From positions 1 to 5,702 of the forward strand of contig JAUWRQ010000093.1 in assembly GCA_030610515.1 (NCBI GenBank): 5,702 bases of DNA, in the 5' to 3' direction. Of the stretch, positions 1 through 5,145 are shown piece after piece (position 1 is the stretch's first letter; every line of letters begins with the position of its first letter). The position numbers were made by a program, and so were the translations under genes. This stretch comes from Candidatus Eiseniibacteriota bacterium (GTDB lineage Bacteria > Joyebacterota > Joyebacteria > Joyebacterales > Joyebacteraceae). Under the pieces are notes generated by a model, which was not told the origin of the DNA, searched no databases, and worked only from the letters and a program-made list of their open reading frames with translations.

Positions 1-193
1 GATGGGCGGCGAGGACTTCGCCTACTTCGTGAATGAGGTGCCCGGGATGATGTTGCGCCTCGGAACGGGCAACAAGAAGCGAGGCATCACACACTCTTGG
101 CATCACCCCAAGTTCGACGTCGACGAGGACGGCATATGGATGGGCGCGGCGGTCATCGCGCGCGCCGTGACGTTGTGTCAGGAGGAGCTCTAG
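1..193 (+). CDS. M20-family amidohydrolase/peptidase, C-terminal fragment
   Basis: This is the last 63 codons of a gene that begins before the window; base 1 is the third base of the preceding codon, and the stop is TAG at 191-193. The visible part starts with MGGEDFAYF, the conserved Gly-x-Glu-Asp-Phe segment of M20D amidohydrolases (hippurate hydrolase, N-acyl-amino acid and N-acetyl-diaminopimelate deacetylase relatives). It continues with an LGTGN strand and then HHPKFDVDE, where the first His of the HHP motif (visible residue 34) fits the last metal ligand of the family. The C-terminal helix follows, as is normal for the end of the catalytic domain. By family, the enzyme would hydrolyse an N-acyl amino acid or a related amide using a di-metal centre, probably in the cytoplasm. 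Substrate cannot be decided from this fragment. The downstream thiL starts 48 bases later, so co-transcription is likely. Confidence 0.9.
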   Translation, partial: MGGEDFAYFVNEVPGMMLRLGTGNKKRGITHSWHHPKFDVDEDGIWMGAAVIARAVTLCQEEL

Positions 194-228
194 GCGAAGC
201 GCGCCATCGCGCCGCGACGTTGAGAGAC

Positions 229-233
229 GGAGG
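229..233 (+). promoter_or_regulatory. Shine-Dalgarno for thiL
   Basis: GGAGG lies 8 bases before the GTG at 242. This spacing supports GTG 242 as the thiL start. There is no ATG in a comparable position. Confidence 0.75.
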
Positions 234-241
234 CCGCAGAA

Positions 242-1240
242 GTGGGAGAGCTGGCTCTCATCGAGAGGATAAGAGAGCTCATCGGCGGTCCCGGTCCCGG
301 GACGCGAATAGGCATCGGGGACGACGGCGCGGTGTTGGAGCCTTCCAAGGGGCTCACCATTTTCACGTGCGACGCCTTCGTCGAGGGGGTTCACTTCCGC
401 AGGGATTTCGCGTCCATGCGCGATGTCGGATTCAAGTGCATGGTCGCGAACGTCTCCGACGTTGCAGCGATGGGCGGGTTTCCGACGCAGACCGTCGTGT
501 CCGTGTGCGTTGGCCCCGAGACCTCCGAAGCGGACGTGCTGGAACTCTACGACGGCATGCTGATCGCGGCCCGCAGGTACGGAGCAGAAATTGTAGGCGG
601 CGATGTGGTATCTTCGAGGTCGGAGTTCGTCGTCTCCGTTGCGATGCTCGGAGTCGTCGATCCTGAGCGGGTCGTGACGAGACGCGGTGCCGTTCCAGGC
701 GACGCTCTTGTCGTGACCGGAGCTCTCGGGGGTTCCGAGGCGGGCCTGCAGGCCCTTCGCGCCGGGTTGGCGATCGAGGGACGTGTCAAGACGGCGGTGC
801 GCCGCCATCTCGCTCCGACGCCCCGCATCGCCGAGGCTCAGGCTCTCCTCGATGTCGCGACGCCGCACGCGATGATCGACGTGAGCGACGGACTCTCGAC
901 GGACCTCCGGCACATGGCCGACGAGAGCGGCGTCGGCATCGTTCTCAGGGCGGAGGCCGTGCCGGTCTCTGACGCCGCCCGGGAGGTTGCCGCCGAGATC
1001 GGGCTGGACGCCGTCGAGGTCGCACTCGCGAGCGGGGAGGAGTTCGAACTGGTGGTGGCTCGTCCCGCGTCCGAGGTCGAGCGTTCTGCCGAGCACGTCT
1101 CAGCGGTGACCGGTACTTCCCTGACGCCGATAGGTGAGGTGGTGGAGGCGGGGGCCGGGGTTCTACTTGTGAGGAAGGACGGTGCGACTGAGCCACTTGG
1201 GCGCACCGGCTACGAGCATCGGATTGGCCGCGAAATGTGA
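242..1240 (+). CDS. thiL: Thiamine-monophosphate kinase ThiL
   Basis: ThiL phosphorylates thiamine monophosphate with ATP to give thiamine diphosphate, the last step of cofactor synthesis in the cytoplasm. The 332-residue product has the usual ThiL length and the AIRS/PurM-like motifs in order: IGDDGAVL (25-32), CDAFVEGVHF (43-52, equivalent to STDxLVEGxHF), VANVSDVAAMGG (68-79), VGGD (118-121), VTGALGGSEAGL (158-169, the start of the C-terminal domain), MIDVSDGLSTDL (211-222) and SGEEFEL (264-270). Two positions differ from the common pattern: GGD is followed by VV rather than TT, and GEEFEL replaces GEDYEL. All the acidic residues seen in the motifs are kept or replaced by Glu, so the enzyme is probably active. 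The GTG start has a GGAGG 8 bases upstream. The stop TGA at 1238-1240 lies only 11 bases before the next start. A related AIRS kinase such as a selenophosphate synthase is unlikely, because the VEGxHF and SDxAAMG motifs are specific to ThiL. Confidence 0.95.
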   Translation: MGELALIERIRELIGGPGPGTRIGIGDDGAVLEPSKGLTIFTCDAFVEGVHFRRDFASMRDVGFKCMVANVSDVAAMGGFPTQTVVSVCVGPETSEADVLELYDGMLIAARRYGAEIVGGDVVSSRSEFVVSVAMLGVVDPERVVTRRGAVPGDALVVTGALGGSEAGLQALRAGLAIEGRVKTAVRRHLAPTPRIAEAQALLDVATPHAMIDVSDGLSTDLRHMADESGVGIVLRAEAVPVSDAAREVAAEIGLDAVEVALASGEEFELVVARPASEVERSAEHVSAVTGTSLTPIGEVVEAGAGVLLVRKDGATEPLGRTGYEHRIGREM

Positions 1241-1245
1241 GGAGG
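1239..1245 (+). promoter_or_regulatory. Shine-Dalgarno for the beta-helix gene
   Basis: GAGGAGG overlaps the thiL stop codon. It is 6 bases before the ATG at 1252 and only 3 before the ATG at 1249, which favours 1252. The in-frame GTG at 1237 overlaps thiL by four bases but lies upstream of this site, so it is a poor start. Overlap of the ribosome binding site with the thiL stop suggests translational coupling. Confidence 0.7.
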
Positions 1246-1251
1246 TGGATG

Positions 1252-2193
1252 ATGGGGAAGGGAACGTGGACGATGCCAGCGAGCGGATCCGTGACGCGGA
1301 AGAGGAGGTCTGTGGCGCGGAAGAGCAGGGGAGTGCGGGCGGCGCTGACGACCGCGGTTCTGCTGAGTCTCATCGCGACCGCGGCGCCGGCTCAGACGCC
1401 GGTGACCGGGAACATCCTGCAGAACACGACGTGGACCGTGGGCGGCAGTCCCTACATCATCGAGAAGACGACCGTGGAGGTGAGGTTCGGGAGCACGCTC
1501 GCGATAGATCCCGGCGTGGAGGTGCGGTTCCAGTCCGGGACGAAGATAGAGACCGACGCGAGCGGGAGCTCGGTCGTGGCGGTCGGGACCGTCGGGGACA
1601 GCATCAGGTTCACGTCGGACTCGGGCTCTCCCTCGATGGGCGACTGGTACGGCGTGCACGTCTTCTTGTCCCCGGCGTCGGAGTTCCGCCACTGCGTGTT
1701 CGATTACGCGGAGTACGGGCTGTACGTCCACGAGTGCGAAAGCGCGGTCGAGAGGTGCAGATTTCAGGAGTGCGTGTACGGCGTTCACGCCCGGGGCTCG
1801 GGCGACGCCACGATAATAGAGCGCTGCGTCTTCCGGGAATGCGACATCGGCGTGTGGGCCGACATGGCGTCTCCCAAGATACTGGAGTGCTGGATCACCG
1901 ATTCGGGCATCCGGGGCATCTGGTCGACGAGCAACACAAGCGAGCCCTATATCTGGCACTGCAACCTGGAGAACGATATCAACGTGCGCCTCGACGGCTA
2001 CACGGTGCCGACAACCATCGTGGCGATCTTCAACTGGTGGGGGTCGATCCACGACGAGTACATCCATCCGACGATCGTCGATTCGAACGACCTTCTGCAT
2101 GGCGGCAAAGGCGTCGTCGCCTATGAGCCCTGGCTTTTGCAGGTCCCCGTCGAGGTCACGAGCTGGGGCCGGATCAAGGCGTTGTTCAGATAG
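1252..2193 (+). CDS. Exported right-handed parallel beta-helix protein
   Basis: The 313-residue protein has a long basic N-region (TRKRRSVARKSR, 15-26), a hydrophobic stretch (about 30-46) and an APA-Q signal peptidase site after residue 47, so it is exported by Sec. The mature part opens with the pattern of bacterial beta-helix proteins: GNILQNTTW, SPYII, STLAIDPGVEVRF (81-93), a VGTVGDSIRFTS strand and DWYGV. It then runs through regular rungs of 21-24 residues. Cysteines 148, 169, 192, 213 and 237 sit at the same place in five successive rungs, each in an [E/R/H]-C-x-[F/I/L] context. NWWG (261-264), IVDSND and YEPWL close the helix, as is usual for this type. The protein ends in TSWGRIKALFR. 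Its role is unknown: beta-helices of this class bind or cut polysaccharide or serve as surface or periplasmic structural proteins, and no pectate lyase catalytic set was recognised. It has no FlgD-type sorting domain, unlike the peptidase downstream. The gene follows thiL at 11 bases and is probably in the same transcript. Confidence 0.85.
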   Translation: MGKGTWTMPASGSVTRKRRSVARKSRGVRAALTTAVLLSLIATAAPAQTPVTGNILQNTTWTVGGSPYIIEKTTVEVRFGSTLAIDPGVEVRFQSGTKIETDASGSSVVAVGTVGDSIRFTSDSGSPSMGDWYGVHVFLSPASEFRHCVFDYAEYGLYVHECESAVERCRFQECVYGVHARGSGDATIIERCVFRECDIGVWADMASPKILECWITDSGIRGIWSTSNTSEPYIWHCNLENDINVRLDGYTVPTTIVAIFNWWGSIHDEYIHPTIVDSNDLLHGGKGVVAYEPWLLQVPVEVTSWGRIKALFR

Positions 2194-2214
2194 TGCACAA
2201 TATCGAGGGATTGG

Positions 2215-2235
2215 GACGCTCAGCCCTTGGGCGTT
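2215..2235 (+). terminator. Weak hairpin after the beta-helix gene, possible terminator
   Basis: GACGCTC (2215-2221) can pair with GGGCGTT (2229-2235) across a 7-base loop, with two G-U pairs. It lies 22 bases after the beta-helix stop. The tail is CTTGA, not a run of T, so an efficient intrinsic terminator is doubtful. It may be a 3'-end hairpin or chance. Confidence 0.2.
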
Positions 2236-2269
2236 CTTGACGAAGGGGTAAGAGCAGAGCAGTTACTTG

Positions 2270-2298
2270 TTGACAGCCTGCACACCCTGTGATATTCT
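2270..2298 (+). promoter_or_regulatory. Sigma-70 promoter with extended -10 for the C25 peptidase
   Basis: TTGACA (2270-2275) is a perfect -35 box. After exactly 17 bases comes TATTCT (2293-2298), a 4/6 match to TATAAT that keeps the leading TA and final T. It is preceded directly by TGA, giving an extended -10 element. The local sequence is AT-richer than the surrounding genes. The start of transcription should fall near 2304-2306, in the middle of the intergenic region and ahead of the peptidase gene. Confidence 0.75.
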
Positions 2299-2304
2299 AA
2301 GTAA

Positions 2305-2320
2305 TGTGATGGGGATCACA
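2305..2320 (+). promoter_or_regulatory. CRP/FNR-type palindrome TGTGA-N6-TCACA at the transcription start
   Basis: TGTGAT (2305-2310) and ATCACA (2315-2320) are perfect inverted repeats around GGGG, which matches the TGTGA-N6-TCACA consensus of CRP-family regulators exactly. It begins at about +1 of the predicted promoter, where a bound protein would be expected to block transcription. In RNA the same bases could form a 6-bp hairpin with a GGGG loop at the 5' end of the transcript. The pattern is visible in the sequence; which regulator binds it, if any, is inference. Confidence 0.5.
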
Positions 2321-2321
2321 C

Positions 2322-2367
2322 AGGCCTTCGACCGAAGAACGATCGGTCGAGGGCCTCTTTTCTTTTT
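2322..2367 (+). terminator. Intrinsic-terminator-like hairpin in the peptidase leader
   Basis: AGGCCTTCGACCGA (2322-2335) pairs along its full length with 2343-2356: 14 bp with a single G-U wobble, around a 7-base loop (AGAACGA). The tail is CTTTTCTTTTT (2357-2367). On the + strand this is a strong rho-independent terminator. The complementary strand has no T-run after the hairpin, so it acts in one direction only. It lies about 17 bases after the predicted transcription start and before the peptidase ribosome binding site, so it could act as an attenuator or end a short RNA. It could also stop read-through from the beta-helix gene, 129 bases upstream. I see no convincing alternative pairing that would act as an antiterminator. 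Confidence 0.7.
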
Positions 2368-2376
2368 CGCACCAAG

Positions 2377-2382
2377 AAGGAG
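2377..2382 (+). promoter_or_regulatory. Shine-Dalgarno that sets the TTG start of the C25 peptidase
   Basis: AAGGAG lies 7 bases before TTG 2390 and just after the leader terminator. It is the only good ribosome binding site in this frame near the 5' end and decides the start over TTG 2267 and ATG 2309, which have none. Confidence 0.75.
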
Positions 2383-2389
2383 CTGGACG

Positions 2390-4801
2390 TTGAGCGCGTC
2401 TCCCAGGATCGGCGGACTCAGGACTGACGGAGCGAGCTTCGGGCTCGCCGTCCTCATCGCCGCTCTCCTAGCGGTCATTCCGCACGACGCTCCCGCGGCG
2501 ACCACCACCGACGATGTGGTCATCGTGCTGGAGTTCGACCCCGCGGAACTCGGATATGACTTCTACGAGGGCTACGACGTCGTCTCGCTCGAAGGCTGCG
2601 AGTTCATGGCAGAGCCGACGAAGCCGATGCTCCCCGTGCTCAACGTCCAGATCCTCCTGCCGCCCGGCGCGACGTGCACCGGCGTTACCGCGCGCACGGA
2701 GGGCACGGTCGCGATCCCCGGTACCTTCACGATACTGCCCGCACCCCGGCCAGCCAGATTCTCCTCTCTCGAGGCGGCAGAAGATCCCCAGCCGAACGTC
2801 ACGACCTACGATTCGGTGCTGCCATTTCCGCGTGAGGTCGCTCGGCTGGCTGGGGTCGGAGCTTCTCGCGGATACCGGATCGCGAGCGTGCGGGTCGCTC
2901 CCCTTTCGTACGTCCCCGCCACAGGTGAGCTTTACCTCCACCGACGGATCGAGATCGCCGTGACGACGGAGTTCGCCTCCGAGAGCCGTGCTGCGTCCGT
3001 CGGCGTCGCGAGGGCGACCGAAGGTGCGATCGCGCGGTCGGTCGTGAATCCCGCGGCGGTCGCGAAGTACGTGGCGACGGAGAGCCGACGTGCCGAGGGG
3101 CGCGGGGACTTCGAGTATCTCATCATAAGCCCTGCGGCGTTCGCGGGTGAGTTCGAGCGGCTCGGCGAGTGGAAGACCCGGAAGGGTGTTAGGACGAACG
3201 TCGTGACTCTCGAGGACATCGCGGCCGATCCGCTCTTCGTCGGCGTCGACCTTGCCGAGAGCATCCGCGGCTGCATCGCTCACCACGTCGCAACCTCCGG
3301 CGTCGAGTGGGTCCTGCTTGGAGGCGACACGGACGTCCTCCCGGCGAGAGAGGCCTACGACTTCTTCTTCGACCAGGGGCTGCCCTGCGACCTCTACTAC
3401 TCCGACCTGGACGGTTCGTGGGACGAGGACGGCGACGGTCTGTGGGGAGAGGTCGACGACGACAACGTCGACATGTACTCGGACGTGTTCGTGGGCCGGG
3501 CGCCGGTGACGACGCCGGCCGAGGCCGCGTCGTTCGTGGACAAGATCCTCGAGTACGAAGGCGCAGCGTTCGCGCTCCCGACCGCCTACCAGCTCAGGAT
3601 GCTCTATCTGGGCGAGATTCTCTGGGATTCGCCCGATCCCTACACCGACGGCGCCGTGGCGTGCGAGATGATCGACGACGGCTACGTGCCCGCGCGGTTC
3701 GACGGCGCTGCGAAGCTCTACGAGAGCGCGGGTAGCCTGGACCTCTCGTCGGTCGTGGCCGAGCTCGAGTCCGGATGCGGACTCATCATGCATGAGGGAC
3801 ACGCGAACATCACTAGAGTGAGCATCGGTCCCGACGACCTCTCGCAGGCCACGCTCGACGCGCTCACGAATGGTGGGAACGGCGGCGTCTGGTATTCCGT
3901 CGGCTGCTGGTCCGCGGCGATCGACCACGACACGTTCGGCGAGCACTGGATCACGAACTCTGACGGCGGTGGCGTCGCGTACGTCGGGAACTCGCGCTAC
4001 GGGTGGGGCTGCCCCGGCTATCCCGGTCAGTGCGTCTCCGACCTCTACAGCCAGCAGTACTACAATTCGCTGTTCACGAAGAATCTCGTCCACGCGGGAA
4101 CGGTGCACGCCGACGCGAAGCACCACTACGTAGGTCTGGCGAAGATCGACGACTACATGCGCTACGCGATGTACGAGCTCAATCTCCTCGGTGATCCGGA
4201 GATGCCCATCTGGACCGATACTCCTCGGCCCCTCGACGTGACGTGCGCGACGAGCCTCGACATGGAGCGGGGAATCGTCGAGGTCGAGATCGACGTGAGC
4301 CGCGACGGCGCCCCGGTCGACGGCGCCACGGTCTGCTTGTACGACCCAGGCGAGGGCATCTTCGAGGTGGGCGAGACCGACGCGGTCGGAGCCCTGACGC
4401 TGACGGTCGACGCCGGTGGCGCTGCTTGGGCCGACCTCACCGTGACGGCGCAGAACTCGATCCCGCACGGGGAATCGGTCGCGCTGGACGGTGAGACCGG
4501 GGTCGTCGGTGAGACGTTCGGCAGAGTCACGACCCTCTTGCAGAACTACCCGAACCCGTTCAACCCCTCGACGAGCATTGCGTTCGCGCTCGCGGAGAGG
4601 TCGAACGTGTCCGTGTGCGTGTACGACGTGAGCGGGAGACTGGTCGTGACGCTCGTCGATGACGAGGTGGACGCGGGACAGCACGCTGTCGAGTGGGACG
4701 GGCGCGACGGGAGAGGCAACGACGTCGCGTCCGGTACGTACTTCGCGCGCATGAGCGCAGGACCATCGCACTTTGAAGCGAAGATGATACTGATGAGGTG
4801 A
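2390..4801 (+). CDS. Secreted gingipain-like C25 cysteine peptidase with FlgD/T9SS-type C-terminal domain
   Basis: From TTG 2390 the product has about 803 residues. Residues 1-37 form a signal peptide (hydrophobic core about 17-30, APAA cleavage site). Residues about 43-195 resemble the C25 propeptide, ending in strands such as RIEIAV (186-191), followed by an Ala/Arg-rich linker (196-240) where activation cleavage is likely. The caspase-like C25 domain covers about 241-607: FEYLIIS at its start, VLLGGDTDVLPAR (308-320), an Asp-rich loop (D339, D341, D345, D347, D349) that looks calcium-binding, MHEGHAN with H471 as likely catalytic His, SVGCWSA with C506 as likely nucleophile, and LLGDPEMPIW at the end. 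An Ig-like domain (about 613-701) follows. The last domain (718-803) starts QNYPNPFNPSTSI and ends GTYFARMSAG...KMILMR, typical of FlgD_ig/T9SS type A sorting domains. The protein is thus expected outside the cell or on the outer surface, degrading proteins. Gingipain specificity (Arg or Lys) cannot be assigned. It has its own promoter. In-frame upstream starts (2267, 2309) run through the promoter and terminator and are not favoured, though a leaderless start at ATG 2309 is possible. Confidence 0.9.
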   Translation: MSASPRIGGLRTDGASFGLAVLIAALLAVIPHDAPAATTTDDVVIVLEFDPAELGYDFYEGYDVVSLEGCEFMAEPTKPMLPVLNVQILLPPGATCTGVTARTEGTVAIPGTFTILPAPRPARFSSLEAAEDPQPNVTTYDSVLPFPREVARLAGVGASRGYRIASVRVAPLSYVPATGELYLHRRIEIAVTTEFASESRAASVGVARATEGAIARSVVNPAAVAKYVATESRRAEGRGDFEYLIISPAAFAGEFERLGEWKTRKGVRTNVVTLEDIAADPLFVGVDLAESIRGCIAHHVATSGVEWVLLGGDTDVLPAREAYDFFFDQGLPCDLYYSDLDGSWDEDGDGLWGEVDDDNVDMYSDVFVGRAPVTTPAEAASFVDKILEYEGAAFALPTAYQLRMLYLGEILWDSPDPYTDGAVACEMIDDGYVPARFDGAAKLYESAGSLDLSSVVAELESGCGLIMHEGHANITRVSIGPDDLSQATLDALTNGGNGGVWYSVGCWSAAIDHDTFGEHWITNSDGGGVAYVGNSRYGWGCPGYPGQCVSDLYSQQYYNSLFTKNLVHAGTVHADAKHHYVGLAKIDDYMRYAMYELNLLGDPEMPIWTDTPRPLDVTCATSLDMERGIVEVEIDVSRDGAPVDGATVCLYDPGEGIFEVGETDAVGALTLTVDAGGAAWADLTVTAQNSIPHGESVALDGETGVVGETFGRVTTLLQNYPNPFNPSTSIAFALAERSNVSVCVYDVSGRLVVTLVDDEVDAGQHAVEWDGRDGRGNDVASGTYFARMSAGPSHFEAKMILMR

Positions 4802-5145
4802 GCCGTCGGGGAGCCGCAACCGCCGCGCGGGGGCGTCTCCCGATTGTCGGTCCATCGGAGCCGCAGCACATTCCGTGCTCAACTTGGTGGACACTCTCTC
4901 AGTCGCAGTGCACTGAGCACGCCGGATCAGCCCGGACCGACGACGACTCACAACCGGTGGCAGGGGTGTGCGCTTCACCTCCTCTGCACGCCCCTCCACC
5001 ACCCAGGAGCCGAAGCACATCTCCTCACGCACACTGCTGGCCGGTCCCCCAGCCGAGTCATTTTCCAACAGCCTGCAAGCGCGCATGACCATCGCTTGGG
5101 GCCGGCCGGCGGCTCTCCTTTCAAGAAACCGACAAGGGATCAGGG
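4802..5145 (+). other. Non-coding interval of 344 bases with several inverted repeats
   Basis: No convincing gene was seen here on either strand; the open frames present are short or are shadows of neighbouring genes. The interval is C-rich in its second half. It holds several small inverted repeats: AGCAC/GTGCT (4865-4869 with 4875-4879), GTGCTCA/TGAGCAC (4875-4881 with 4914-4920), CTCAGT/ACTGAG (4898-4903 with 4912-4917) and GCTGG/CCAGC (5036-5040 with 5049-5053). None is followed by a T-run, so no intrinsic terminator for the peptidase gene is evident. No clear sigma-70 promoter for the next gene was found. Confidence 0.5.
5134..5139 (+). promoter_or_regulatory. Shine-Dalgarno for the YfiM/DUF2279-like gene
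   Basis: AAGGGA lies 6 bases before ATG 5146. The later in-frame ATG 5155 has no comparable site, so 5146 is preferred. Confidence 0.55.

Larger units (their letters stand above)
2305..2367 (+). ncRNA. Possible short leader RNA (about 60 nt) ending at the terminator hairpin
   Basis: The promoter at 2270-2298 and terminator at 2322-2367 together define a transcript of roughly 60 nt with two hairpins (2305-2320 and 2322-2356) and a U-rich 3' end. It has no visible open frame with a ribosome binding site. It does not match a riboswitch or sRNA family that I recognise. It may be only the terminated form of the peptidase mRNA. Confidence 0.3.

Noticed and set aside
97..666. 189-codon + strand frame across the M20 end and the start of thiL
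   Set aside because: Its translation is dominated by Arg, Gly and His, and it overlaps thiL, whose motifs are unmistakable.
1252..1392. Twin-arginine signal in the beta-helix protein
   Set aside because: The N-region has RKRRS and ARKSR but no S/T-RR-x-F-L-K pattern, and the hydrophobic core and APA-Q site fit a Sec signal.
1182..2126. Two long overlapping frames (+ at 1182-2126, - at 1210-2100) over the beta-helix gene
   Set aside because: Both encode Arg-rich, low-complexity proteins without motifs, while the chosen frame has a signal peptide, rung repeats and a good ribosome binding site.
2273..2282. Ten-base direct repeat ACAGCCTGCA, found also at 5068-5077
   Set aside because: A single 10-base match is expected by chance in a window of this size, and the surroundings do not match.
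2304..2309. Minimal start-stop ATGTGA at the predicted RNA 5' end
   Set aside because: It has no ribosome binding site and is part of the TGTGA palindrome, so a regulatory start-stop is not supported.
4802..4850. Terminator directly after the peptidase gene
   Set aside because: GGGGAG near 4808-4813 can pair with CTCCC near 4837-4841, but the interior is irregular and no T-run follows.
5061..5096. Sigma-70 promoter before the YfiM/DUF2279-like gene
   Set aside because: TTTCCA is a poor -35 box and nothing resembling TATAAT lies 16-18 bases downstream of it.
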